From: Microbacterium testaceum | GTDB taxonomy: Bacteria > Actinomycetota > Actinomycetes > Actinomycetales > Microbacteriaceae | Length of the DNA: 37,603 nucleotides | NCBI RefSeq assembly: GCF_001476655.1 | Contig: NZ_LDRT01000087.1 | Coordinates: 1-37,603 of the forward strand | Direction of reading: 5' to 3' | Shown here: one piece after another, positions 17,363 through 25,416 of the stretch | How the letters are laid out: every line of letters begins with the position of its first letter | Numbering within the stretch: position 1 is the first letter of the stretch | The notes under the pieces: model-generated | Seen by the model: the letters and a program-made list of their open reading frames with translations, nothing else | What the model was told of the DNA's origin: nothing | Database searches by the model: none | Position numbers and translations under genes: made by a program

Positions 17363-18241
17363 ATGACCTTCCCGACCGCGACGGGTTCGACCTGGACCTT
17401 CGACGCGATCGGCACGTCGTGGGCGATTGAGACGGCATCCCCCCTGCCCTCGATCGCCCACGACGCGGTGTCGGCCGTCATCGAGCGCTTCGACCGGGAG
17501 TGGTCGCGATTCCGTGACGACTCGCTCGTCTCGGCGCTCGCGGACGGGCGCACGGCATCCGTCCCCACCCCCGAGGACGCGGATGCCATGCTCTCGCTGT
17601 ACGACGAGCTCGACACTGCGACGGCCGGCGCCGTCAACCCGCTCGTCGGCGACGCCCTGGCCCGGCTGGGCTACGACGCGCGCCTGACCCTCGCGCCGTG
17701 GGGCGACCCCGAGCCGGCTCCGGCCTGGCGTGACACCCTCGCCTGGCGGGACGGGAATCTGTCCGTCGCGCGACCGGCGACGATCGACGTGGGGGCGCTC
17801 GGCAAGGGCCGCCTCGTGGACCTCGTGCTCGACACCGTCCGCGCCCACGTCGACGGCGACGTCGTCGTCGACGCGTCGGGTGACCTGGCCGCACGCGGGG
17901 AGTCGATCCGCGTCGCGCTCGAGCACCCCTACGACGCCACGCGCGCGATCGGCGTCGTCACCGTGACCGACGCGGCGCTGTGCGCGTCGGCCATCAACCG
18001 CCGGGCGTGGGGCGACAACCTGCACCACGTCCTCGATGCGCGTACCGGCGCCCCCGTCCGCGCCTTCGCTGCGACGTGGGCGCTCGCGGACACCGCCATG
18101 CGAGCCGACGCGCTCGCGACCGCCCTGTTCTTCGACGGCGGGCCGGAGCTCGCGGCATCGTGGAACGCGCACTGGGTGCGCATGCACACCGACGGCCGCG
18201 TGGAGTGGTCGCCCGGCTTCGACGGGGAGATCTTCGCGTGA
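17363..18241 (+). CDS. ApbE-like FAD:protein FMN transferase
   Basis: ApbE splits FAD and attaches the FMN half to a Thr of a target protein; the neighbouring lipoprotein is the obvious target. The 292-aa sequence keeps the family pattern: FDAIGTSW (11-20, in place of MGT), ERFDREWSRFRDDS (41-54), TIDVGALGKGRLVD (140-153), HHVLDARTGAP (221-231) and LADTAMRADALAT with metal-site D249 and T253. There is no signal peptide or lipobox, unlike many ApbE proteins that act outside the membrane, and no room upstream for one because the previous gene ends 4 nt before. Flavin loading in the cytosol before export, or an unrecognised export route, would be needed. Confidence 0.88.
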   Translation: MTFPTATGSTWTFDAIGTSWAIETASPLPSIAHDAVSAVIERFDREWSRFRDDSLVSALADGRTASVPTPEDADAMLSLYDELDTATAGAVNPLVGDALARLGYDARLTLAPWGDPEPAPAWRDTLAWRDGNLSVARPATIDVGALGKGRLVDLVLDTVRAHVDGDVVVDASGDLAARGESIRVALEHPYDATRAIGVVTVTDAALCASAINRRAWGDNLHHVLDARTGAPVRAFAATWALADTAMRADALATALFFDGGPELAASWNAHWVRMHTDGRVEWSPGFDGEIFA

Positions 18242-18272
18242 TCCCCACGCTTCCGTTCTCGAAGGGAACCTC

Positions 18273-19826
18273 ATGAGCGCCACGCTCACCGCGGGCTCGA
18301 CCCGCGTGCTCGGCCTGATCGGCCGGGTCTCGATGTACCGCCTGGTGATGTCGTCCCTGGGGCTGTTGGCCCTGTACGCCCTCGTGCTCTCGTTCGCGGG
18401 GCAGATCGGTCCCCAGCCGCTGGAGATCGTCGCGAGCGCCGTCGTGCTCGCCGTCGCGTGCGGCCTGACCGACCTCGTCGCGCAGAGCGTGGTGCGGATG
18501 CCGCGGCGTCTGGAATCGTCGCTGATCACCGCCGCGATCCTCCTGTTCGTGCTTCGGCCGACCGTCGAGCCGCTGGGCCTTTCGGGTCTCGCCCTCGCCG
18601 GGCTCGCGGCATCCGCCTCGAAGTACCTGCTCGCCTGGCGCGGCCGCCACATCTTCAACCCGGCTGCCACGGGCGCGGCGGTGCTGACGATCGTCAGCAT
18701 CTGGGCCCCCGACCTGGGCGGATCCGCCTGGTGGGTGGGATCGCCGTGGATGGCGGGACCGGTGCTCGTCCTGGGGGTGCTGCTGCTCCTGCGCACGGAC
18801 AAGCTCCCGATCGTGGTGACGTTCTGGATCGTGGCGATGGCCGTCGCGTTCGTGCGCACGACGATCCAGTTCCAGTCGGCGGGCTTCCCGGTGGACGTTC
18901 CCGCACTGCTGCTGCAGGTCGCCTTCTCGTCGCCGTTCCTCTTCCTCGGCGCGTTCATGCTGTCGGAGCCGCTCACCCTCCCGCCGCGTCGCGTGCAGCA
19001 GTACGCCGTCGCCGTCGTGGTCGGGGTGCTCGCCGGATGGCCGATCGCGGTGGGCGCCCTCACGCTGGGCCAGGAGCGGGCGCTGCTGATCGGCAACCTC
19101 GTCGCGTTCGTCTTCTGCCTGCGCGCGGCCGTGCGCTTGCGCGTCGAGGGGCGGCGTGACCTCACGCCGACCGTGCGCGAGCTGACGTTCCACGCGGCCC
19201 GTCCGTTCGCGTTCTCGCCCGGGCAGTATCTCGAGCTCGACGTCCCGCACCGCCGGCCCGACGCACGCGGGACCCGGCGGGAGTTCTCGATCGTCTCGGC
19301 GCCCGAGGACCTCCCCGAGGTGCGGATCGCCTTCAAGGACGGCTCGCAGTCGTCGTACAAGAAGGCCCTCGGTCGGGTCGAGCCGGGTTCGACCCTTGCG
19401 GTGACCGGGGTGTGGGGTGACTTCCTCCTGCCCGCGCGTCCGACCGCGCCTGTGCTGTTGGTCGCCGCGGGCATCGGCGTGACCCCGTTCGTCTCGCAGC
19501 TCCGGCACCTCATGGCCACCGGTCAGCGCCGCGACGCGGTGCTCGTCTACGTGGTGGCGGAGCCGGACGAGCTCGCCTTCCGCGACGAGATCGCCGCCAG
19601 CGGCATCCCGGTCGTCGTGTTCTCGCGGGCCGAGCCGCGCGATCTGCCCGACGGGTGGACGTGGGCGGGCCCCGATCGCGTCGATGCCGACGGGCTGCTG
19701 CGCGTCGTCCCCGACATCGCACAGCGCGCCGCGTACGTCTCGGGGCCGCCGAGACTCATCGCGACGCTCGCCCCCGCCCTGTCCAAGGCGAAGTCCCTCA
19801 CGACCGACGCGTTCGCCGGGTACTGA
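18273..19826 (+). CDS. RnfD/NqrB-like membrane domain fused to FNR-type flavoreductase
   Basis: This 517-aa fusion probably takes electrons from NAD(P)H in the cytosol and passes them through the membrane to the flavin lipoprotein. Residues about 20-285 hold 8-10 helices with RnfD/NqrB marks: SKYLLAWRGRHIFNPAATG (116-134) and FLFLGAFMLSEPLTLPP (222-238), the latter like the G-A-F-x-M-(T/S)-(D/E)-P-(V/L)-T of RnfD. The SGAT flavinylation motif of RnfD/NqrB is not visible. Residues 295-517 are a ferredoxin-NADP reductase module: FSPGQYLEL (314-322), FAD motif REFS (336-339), GIGVTPFVSQLR (400-411) and YVSGPPRLI (488-496). No iron-sulfur Cys cluster is present. ATG 18273 lies 31 nt after apbE, with a GAAGGGAA ribosome site. 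Confidence 0.8.
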   Translation: MSATLTAGSTRVLGLIGRVSMYRLVMSSLGLLALYALVLSFAGQIGPQPLEIVASAVVLAVACGLTDLVAQSVVRMPRRLESSLITAAILLFVLRPTVEPLGLSGLALAGLAASASKYLLAWRGRHIFNPAATGAAVLTIVSIWAPDLGGSAWWVGSPWMAGPVLVLGVLLLLRTDKLPIVVTFWIVAMAVAFVRTTIQFQSAGFPVDVPALLLQVAFSSPFLFLGAFMLSEPLTLPPRRVQQYAVAVVVGVLAGWPIAVGALTLGQERALLIGNLVAFVFCLRAAVRLRVEGRRDLTPTVRELTFHAARPFAFSPGQYLELDVPHRRPDARGTRREFSIVSAPEDLPEVRIAFKDGSQSSYKKALGRVEPGSTLAVTGVWGDFLLPARPTAPVLLVAAGIGVTPFVSQLRHLMATGQRRDAVLVYVVAEPDELAFRDEIAASGIPVVVFSRAEPRDLPDGWTWAGPDRVDADGLLRVVPDIAQRAAYVSGPPRLIATLAPALSKAKSLTTDAFAGY

Positions 19827-19894
19827 CCCGCTCTCGCACGCATACATACCCCGGGCCCAGCTGCAACCGACCGGGTCAGGCGCGCTCGGCGGGA

Positions 19895-19900
19895 TAGCGT
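19895..19900 (+). promoter_or_regulatory. -10 box TAGCGT of a leaderless promoter
   Basis: TAGCGT is followed by 7 nt and the ATG of the YdcF-family gene, with no ribosome site. This suggests the gene has its own promoter, separate from the flavoprotein cassette 81 nt upstream. Confidence 0.45.
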
Positions 19901-19907
19901 CGGCGAC

Positions 19908-20921
19908 ATGCTCCTCCTGGCTTTCGCCGCGCTGCTGCTCGTCGTCTTCGCGGTGGCACGGGCTCGTCAGCGTGCGCAACTGCGCGAAGGCACCCTGCTG
20001 GTCGCCGCGGTCGTCTTCGCCGCGCTCGGAGTCCTGCAGCTGCTCGTCTCGTCGGATCCGGATGCCGCCCGCACGACCATCTTCGTCGTCGCGGTCGCGG
20101 TGCCGGTGATCCTGCTGGTGCTGGCGGTGTTCCTCATCACCAACGGCATCACGATGCTGCGGCTCGAGGGGCGGAGCCTGGCGAATCTCCTGTCACTTCT
20201 GGCCGGGGTCGGATTGCTCGTCTTCCCGTTCCTCCTGCTGGCCCTGCTCGCGTGGGGCGGACTGGGGGGCTTCCTGGCGGCCGCCGGCGTCGTGCTGGTC
20301 GCGGGTTACGCGGCGGCGGCCTTCGTGGCGTTCCTCGTCTCCTCGCTGCTGTACGCAGCGCTCCCGGTGCCGCGACAGCCGCGCGCGATCGTGATCCTCG
20401 GCTCGGGACTCATCGACGGCGACGTTCCCCCGTTGCTCCGGGGTCGTCTGGACCGCGCGATCGCCGCGTGGCGGCGCGCGAGCCGGGCCGGGGGAGAGGC
20501 TCCCGTCCTCGTCCCCTCCGGAGGGCAGGGTCCGGACGAGCCTCGGCCCGAGGGAGAGGCCATGGCGGAGTACCTGCGCGACCAGGGCGTCCCGGGTCAC
20601 CTCATCCGGCCCGAGACGCGCTCGCTGAACACGCGGGAGAACCTCGAGTTCTCACGCGCCATCGTCGATGACATCGGCGCCCCGGGGCCCCCGCTGGTCG
20701 TCACGAGCGATTACCACGTTCTGCGCGCGGGGCTCCTGGCCCGTCGAAGGCTCCCGGGTGCACGCGTCGTGGGTGCCCGCACGGCCGCCTACTTCGTGCC
20801 CAGCGCGTTCCTGCGGGAGTACGTGGCCCTGCTTGATCGCCAGCGAGGACTGCACGTGATGTTCGCGCTGGTGTTCGGCGCGACCCTGGTGAGCGTGTAC
20901 GCGGCGATCTTCCTCGTCTGA
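19908..20921 (+). CDS. YdcF/ElyC-family (DUF218) membrane protein
   Basis: This 337-aa protein has an N-terminal membrane region of about five helices (residues 1-150), then a DUF218 domain: RAIVILGSGLIDGDVPPLL, PVLVPSGGQGPDEPRPEG with paired acidic residues, PETRSLNTRENLEFSR, and LVVTSDYHVLRAGLLAR. One or two C-terminal helices end the chain (HVMFALVFGATLVSVYAAIF). The domain resembles SanA/ElyC/YdcF proteins, linked to envelope or lipid-carrier metabolism, and its biochemical activity is not settled. It ends 14 bp from the convergent histidine kinase, with no hairpin between them. Confidence 0.85.
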   Translation: MLLLAFAALLLVVFAVARARQRAQLREGTLLVAAVVFAALGVLQLLVSSDPDAARTTIFVVAVAVPVILLVLAVFLITNGITMLRLEGRSLANLLSLLAGVGLLVFPFLLLALLAWGGLGGFLAAAGVVLVAGYAAAAFVAFLVSSLLYAALPVPRQPRAIVILGSGLIDGDVPPLLRGRLDRAIAAWRRASRAGGEAPVLVPSGGQGPDEPRPEGEAMAEYLRDQGVPGHLIRPETRSLNTRENLEFSRAIVDDIGAPGPPLVVTSDYHVLRAGLLARRRLPGARVVGARTAAYFVPSAFLREYVALLDRQRGLHVMFALVFGATLVSVYAAIFLV

Positions 20922-20935
20922 GTCCCGCCCGCTCC

Positions 20936-22468
20936 TCAGGACGTCGCCGCCTCGCCCGGGTCGAGCGGCTTCGCCGGGAGGCGCACCTCGAAGGTGGTAT
21001 CTCCGGGGCTGCTGCGGACGCTGATCGAGCCCCGGTGCGCTTCGACGATCGCGCGGGCGATCGACAGCCCCAGGCCCGTGCCCCCGGTCTTGCGATCGCG
21101 TGAGCGGTCGGCCCGCGCGAAGCGCTCGAAGAGCTGCGCGGCCACGGCGGGGTCGACCCCGGGGCCGTTGTCGTGGACCCGGAGGACGGCGTCCTCACCC
21201 TCGCGCCGGACCGACACGCACACCTCGCTGCCCGCCGGGGTGTGGGTGCGGGCGTTCGCGAGCAGGTTCGCCACGACCTGGTGCAACCGCGCCGCGTCGC
21301 CCGCGAGTTCGACGGGGTGATCGTCGACGTCGATCTTCCACACGTGGTCGGGACCCGCGGGTCGCGCGTCGCCGACGGCCTCGACCGCGAGGCGGGTGAG
21401 ATCGACCGTGCCGTAGACGAGCTCCTGCCCCTCGTCGAGACGCGCGAGCAGCAGCAGATCCTCCACCAGCGTCGTCATACGGATCGACTGCGCCTGGATA
21501 CGCTCGAGCGACTGCTCCGTCGTCTCCACCGCCATGGCGGTTCGCTGGCGGGATTCGTCGTCGTGGGCTTGTCGCATGGCGCGCAGCGACAGCTCGGAGA
21601 ACCCGCGGATGGATGCCAGGGGCGTCCGGAGCTCGTGACTGGCATCGGCGACGAAGCGGCGCATGAGCTCTTCGTTGCGCTGGCGGGCCGACAGCGAGGC
21701 GTCGACCCGATCGAGGAGCGTGTTCAGCGCCGCGCCCACTTGTCCGATCTCGGTGTGGTCGTCGACTTGATCGGCCGGGACGCGTTCGGTGATGGACACG
21801 TCTCCCTGGTCCATGCGGATCGAGGCCACCCGTGTCGCGGTCTCGGACACCGCCTTGAGGGGCCGCAGCCCCAGACGGATGACGAGGGCGATGACGGCGG
21901 CGAGGAGGAGCAGGCCTCCCGTGGTGACGAGGGCGACCGTGGTGAGGATGGCGCCGATCGTCCCCGTGACCTGCGAAAGGGGGAGCCCTACGAGAAGGAC
22001 CTCGTCGCTGCCGGCCGAACCGTAGGGACGCACGAGGTACTCGCCGAGGTTCGGCAGTTCGACCGTGCGCGACGCGGGGCTCGAGGAGGCGAGGCTCTCC
22101 ACGATCTGCGCGAGCTCGTCGGACGTCAGGGCGCGGGAGTTCCCGTCGTCCACGACAGCCCCCGTCGTGCCTCCCAGACGCGTCCTCATGACCATCAGGG
22201 TGCCGTTGTCGAACGGACCCGAGTCCAGCACGTCCTCGGCCGTGCTCTGGAGCGAGATACGCGGCTGGGCGAGCGAGGCGACGTCGCCGACCTCGGCTTC
22301 GAGGTTGTTCAGCAAGACCCCGCTCAGGATGGCGCTGGTGGACACGCCGATCATGATGAGGATGAAGGCCACCATGCCGATGACCGCGGTCATCAGGCGC
22401 GCCTGGAGGCTCCACGGCCGACCGCGGCGCCACCAGCGCGCGGGTTCGGGAGGTGGAGAAGCCGTCAC
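20936..22468 (-). CDS. Two-component sensor histidine kinase
   Basis: This 510-aa kinase has helix 1 (about 26-53), a 115-residue extracytoplasmic sensor domain, helix 2 (about 172-198), HAMP (199-255), the phospho-acceptor box RRFVADASHELRTPL with His278, N-box HQVVANLLANARTHTP, and G-boxes HDNGPGVD and GTGLGLSIA. The layout matches the actinobacterial MprB/TcrY group of envelope sensors. The GTG start at 22468 overlaps the stop of the response regulator (GTGA); the longer upstream frame is the shadow of that gene. The signal is unknown, though the vanZ neighbour hints at cell-wall or lipid stress. Confidence 0.92.
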   Translation of the reverse strand: MTASPPPEPARWWRRGRPWSLQARLMTAVIGMVAFILIMIGVSTSAILSGVLLNNLEAEVGDVASLAQPRISLQSTAEDVLDSGPFDNGTLMVMRTRLGGTTGAVVDDGNSRALTSDELAQIVESLASSSPASRTVELPNLGEYLVRPYGSAGSDEVLLVGLPLSQVTGTIGAILTTVALVTTGGLLLLAAVIALVIRLGLRPLKAVSETATRVASIRMDQGDVSITERVPADQVDDHTEIGQVGAALNTLLDRVDASLSARQRNEELMRRFVADASHELRTPLASIRGFSELSLRAMRQAHDDESRQRTAMAVETTEQSLERIQAQSIRMTTLVEDLLLLARLDEGQELVYGTVDLTRLAVEAVGDARPAGPDHVWKIDVDDHPVELAGDAARLHQVVANLLANARTHTPAGSEVCVSVRREGEDAVLRVHDNGPGVDPAVAAQLFERFARADRSRDRKTGGTGLGLSIARAIVEAHRGSISVRSSPGDTTFEVRLPAKPLDPGEAATS

Positions 22469-23208
22469 TGCGGCGCTTTGATCATGTAGCCGACGCCGCG
22501 GACCGTGTGGATGAGCGGGTCGTGGCCGGCGTCGATCTTCTTGCGCAGGTACGAGATGTAGAGCTCGACCACGCTCGAGCGACCGCCGAAGTCGTAGTTC
22601 CACACGCGGTCGAGGATCTGGGCCTTCGAGACGACACGGCGTTGGTTGCGCATGAGGAAGCGCAGCAGCTCGAACTCGGTCGCCGTCAGCTCGATCTCGT
22701 GGCCCCCGCGCACGACCTCGTGGCTGTCCTCGTTCAGCGACAGGTCGCCCACGCGCAGGATCGGCTCCGAATCGCGCGTGAGGGCGGTGCCGGCGCGGCG
22801 CATCAGCCCCCGCAGACGCGCCACCACCTCTTCGAGGCTGAACGGCTTGGTGACGTAGTCGTCGCCGCCGGCGGTGAGGCCCGCGACGCGGTCCGCGACG
22901 GCGTCCTTCGCGGTGAGGAAGAGCACCGGGACGTCGTTGCCCGAGTGCCGCAGCCGCTGCAGCACCGCCATGCCGTCGAGGTCGGGCATCATGATGTCGA
23001 GCACCATGGCATCGGGAGCGAAATCACGCGCGGCCTGGAGGGCATCGAAGCCGGAACCGGCGGTGCGGACGTCCCAGCCCTCCATGCGCAGAGCCATGGA
23101 CAGAAGGTCGGTGAGCATCTGCTCGTCATCGACGACGAGGACGCGCAGAGCGCTCCCGTCGGGGCGGGTGAAGGCGGGGGCGGCGGCGGTCGCGGTCATG
23201 AAACTCAT
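22465..23208 (-). CDS. OmpR-family response regulator
   Basis: The regulator is 247 aa. The receiver domain has the acid pocket VDDE (27-30), phospho-acceptor Asp71 in VLDIMMPD, and Lys122 in YVTKPFS. The winged-helix output domain from about 150 shows LTATEFELLRFLMRN, RVVSKAQILDRVW and VELYISYLRKKI with the wing TVRGVGYMI. ATG 23208 overlaps the vanZ stop (ATGA); MTATAAAP at 23199 is an alternative start. It should be phosphorylated by the kinase encoded just downstream. Upstream, inside the 3' end of vanZ, are short direct repeats at 11-nt spacing that this type of regulator could bind. Confidence 0.93.
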   Translation of the reverse strand: MSFMTATAAAPAFTRPDGSALRVLVVDDEQMLTDLLSMALRMEGWDVRTAGSGFDALQAARDFAPDAMVLDIMMPDLDGMAVLQRLRHSGNDVPVLFLTAKDAVADRVAGLTAGGDDYVTKPFSLEEVVARLRGLMRRAGTALTRDSEPILRVGDLSLNEDSHEVVRGGHEIELTATEFELLRFLMRNQRRVVSKAQILDRVWNYDFGGRSSVVELYISYLRKKIDAGHDPLIHTVRGVGYMIKAPQ

Positions 23209-23672
23209 TGTGCGCTCGTATCTATGAGCTTTCTATGGCGTGGGTTATGGGAATCCTGAGAGCGAGCTGCATGCCGACCCAGAAGCACCGCGATTCCCGC
23301 CCCGATCGCCGCTCCGAGGGTGTTCGCGGCGACGTCGCGCACGTCGGCGACCCGGGTCGGCAGGAACAGCAACTGGGCCGTCTCGATGACCGTGCTCGCC
23401 AGCACGCCGGTCAGGATGCCGAGCCACCAGCGCCCGCCCCACGCGAGGACGAGAATCCCGAGCGGCACGAACATCCCCACGTTCGCGGTGAACTCGACGA
23501 CGTCGAACGTGATCCATGCGGTGGGCGGCCACGAACGGAGGCCGTGCAGGACTGCGTGCAGGAGGCCCCCGACCCGGGCGTCGTAGATCGTGGGACGGAG
23601 GGTCATCCACCACACCGCGAACGCGTACGACGCCGAAGCGGCGGCGAGCAGTGCCCGCCGCCGCTTCGTCAT
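23205..23672 (-). CDS. VanZ-like family membrane protein
   Basis: This 155-aa protein has about four helices and the VanZ-like signatures: FTANVGMFVPLGILVL (E/N and PLG motif) and ETAQLLFLPTRVADVRDVAANTLGAAIG (E..Q......R..D..D...N..G). VanZ lowers teicoplanin susceptibility in enterococci by an unknown mechanism; most family members have no known role. I chose ATG 23672 over TTG 23693; both have weak ribosome sites. The stop overlaps the response-regulator start (ATGA), making a coupled vanZ-regulator-kinase operon. Upstream, between it and gnd, is a 7-bp hairpin GACGGTC/GACCGTC (23717-23733) and a diverged 15-bp direct repeat (23673 and 23698). Confidence 0.85.
   Translation of the reverse strand: MTKRRRALLAAASASYAFAVWWMTLRPTIYDARVGGLLHAVLHGLRSWPPTAWITFDVVEFTANVGMFVPLGILVLAWGGRWWLGILTGVLASTVIETAQLLFLPTRVADVRDVAANTLGAAIGAGIAVLLGRHAARSQDSHNPRHRKLIDTSAQ
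23221..23249. promoter_or_regulatory. Direct repeats TCTATG upstream of the response regulator
   Basis: TCTATG occurs at 23221 and 23232, an 11-nt period, with GTTATG at 23244 as a weaker third copy. Tandem half-sites about one helical turn apart are usual for OmpR-family regulators. The site is 13 nt upstream of the regulator start but inside vanZ coding sequence, so it may serve an internal promoter or be chance. Confidence 0.3.
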
Positions 23673-23731
23673 GTCTCGACCCGGGGTCCCCAAACGGTCT
23701 CGATCCGGTGTCTGACGACGGTCCTCGACCG

Positions 23732-25327
23732 TCAGTGCGTGTCCTCGGCTTCGATCTCGGTGCGGTCGCCCGACCAGAGGGTGTGGAACGTGCCCTCCTT
23801 GTCGATGCGACGGTAGGTGTGCGCCCCGAAGAAGTCGCGCTGGCCCTGGATGAGGGCCGCGGGGAGCCGCTCGGCGCGCAGGCCGTCATAGTACGCCAGC
23901 GACGAGCTGAACGCCGGGGCGGGGATGCCGCTGGCCGCCGAGAGCGAGACGATGTCGCGCCAGGCGTCCTGGGCGCGGCCGAGCGCCTCGACGAAGTACG
24001 GGGCCGTCAGCAGGACGGGGAGGGTGGCCTCGGCGTCGTACGCCTCGGCGATGCGGTTGAGGAACTGCGCGCGGATGATGCAGCCGCCGCGCCAGATCTT
24101 CGACACGGCACCCAGGTCGATGTTCCAGCCGTACTGCGCGGCGCCCGCGCGGATCTCGTCGAAGCCCTGGCTGTAGGCCACGATCTTCGAGGCATAGAGC
24201 GCCAGGCGGACCTTCTCGATGAAGGCCTCGGCATCCGCTCCGGAGAGGAGCTCGGTGCCCGAGGGGCCGGGGAGCTCGCGCGAGACCTCGCGCTGCTCGG
24301 GGTGGCTCGACAACGAGCGGGCGAAGGTGGCCTCGGCGATGCCGGAGACGGGGACACCCAGGTCGAGCGCTGTCTGCACGGTCCACGCGCCGGTGCCCTT
24401 GGCGCCCGCCTGGTCGAGGATCACGTCGACGAGGGGCTTCCCGGTCTCGGCGTCGTTCTGGCGGAGCACCTCGGCGGTGATCTCGATGAGGTACGACTCC
24501 AGCTCGCCGCGGTTCCACTCGGCGAAGACGTCGGCGATCTCGGCGGGGGTCTTGCCCGTGGCCTGGCGGATGAGGTCGTAGGCCTCGGCGATCAGCTGCA
24601 TGTCGGCGTATTCGATGCCGTTGTGCACCATCTTCACGAAGTGGCCTGCACCGTCGTGGCCGACGTGCGTCACGCACGCCTCGCCCTCGGCGACCGCGGC
24701 GATCGAGGTCAGGATCGGCCCGAGGGTGATCCACGACTCGTCGGAGCCGCCGGGCATGAGCGAGGGGCCGAGAAGGGCCCCCTCCTCGCCGCCGGACACG
24801 CCCATGCCGACGTAGTTGATGCCGGTCTCGCGCACGGCCTTCTCTCGACGGATCGTGTCGGTGAAGAGGGCATTGCCGCCGTCGACGATGATGTCGCCGG
24901 GCTCGAAGACCTTGACGAGCTCGTCGATGACGAAATCGGTGGGGCGACCGGCCTTGACCATGATGATCGCGGTGCGCGGGGTCTTCAGGGACGCGGCGAA
25001 GTCCTCGTACGAGAACGAAGCGACGAAGTTCGCCTCGGGGTGCGCGTCGAGGAGGTGCTCGGTCTTGTCGGCGCTGCGGTTGAACACCGCGACCGTGTTG
25101 CCCTCGCGGCTCGCGAGGTTGCGCGCGAGGTTCGAGCCCATGACCGCGAGGCCGACGACGCCGATGTTCGCGTGCGCCGGGCCGTCGCCCTCGGGGCGGG
25201 AGTCGGCCTCGGCGGTGGGACGCGCGACCTCTTCGGGACCGGGTGCACCCTCGTGCACCTGAGCGGCCGTGTGAGGGGCCTGGTCCTGGTCGGTCGAGGG
25301 TCCGGTCGGGGAGGGGGTGGACGTCAT
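23732..25327 (-). CDS. gnd: 6-phosphogluconate dehydrogenase (decarboxylating)
   Basis: Gnd oxidises and decarboxylates 6-phosphogluconate to ribulose-5-phosphate with NAD(P)+. The core (from about residue 53) starts with the dinucleotide fold NIGVVGLAVMGSNLARN and holds IIMVKAGRPTD, the active-site block GHFVKMVHNGIEYADMQ, and the C-terminal FFGAHTYRR. At 531 aa it is about 50 residues longer than usual: residues 1-52 are Pro/Ala/Glu/Thr-rich and look disordered. ATG 25327 has GGAG 6 nt upstream, which supports the long start. A TACAGT box at 25387-25392 with TGAAAC 18 nt before it may give it a separate promoter. It completes the gluconate route begun by GntP and GntK. Confidence 0.95.
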   Translation of the reverse strand: MTSTPSPTGPSTDQDQAPHTAAQVHEGAPGPEEVARPTAEADSRPEGDGPAHANIGVVGLAVMGSNLARNLASREGNTVAVFNRSADKTEHLLDAHPEANFVASFSYEDFAASLKTPRTAIIMVKAGRPTDFVIDELVKVFEPGDIIVDGGNALFTDTIRREKAVRETGINYVGMGVSGGEEGALLGPSLMPGGSDESWITLGPILTSIAAVAEGEACVTHVGHDGAGHFVKMVHNGIEYADMQLIAEAYDLIRQATGKTPAEIADVFAEWNRGELESYLIEITAEVLRQNDAETGKPLVDVILDQAGAKGTGAWTVQTALDLGVPVSGIAEATFARSLSSHPEQREVSRELPGPSGTELLSGADAEAFIEKVRLALYASKIVAYSQGFDEIRAGAAQYGWNIDLGAVSKIWRGGCIIRAQFLNRIAEAYDAEATLPVLLTAPYFVEALGRAQDAWRDIVSLSAASGIPAPAFSSSLAYYDGLRAERLPAALIQGQRDFFGAHTYRRIDKEGTFHTLWSGDRTEIEAEDTH

Positions 25328-25386
25328 TCGTTGCTCCGTATTCAGGTGCGAGGAAGGGTGGGCGATTCACGCGGGCCGCCTCCGTC

Positions 25387-25416
25387 ACTGTATCGGCTCG
25401 GCCTCGGCGTGTTTCA
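25387..25416 (-). promoter_or_regulatory. Possible gnd promoter
   Basis: On the - strand, TGAAAC (25411-25416) is followed by 18 nt and TACAGT (25387-25392), about 60 nt before the gnd ATG. The -35 element overlaps the gntK stop codon. This would let gnd be expressed without the gluconate inducer, which suits a pentose-phosphate enzyme. Confidence 0.35.

Noticed and set aside
16528..17637. - strand frame with SPSPQHR-type heptapeptide repeats
   Set aside because: The repeats are the translation of the 21-bp DNA array. The rest is antisense to the FMN lipoprotein and apbE, with no ribosome site.
23205..23672. Vancomycin resistance cluster
   Set aside because: No vanA/H/X-type genes are present; VanZ-like proteins are widespread without resistance.
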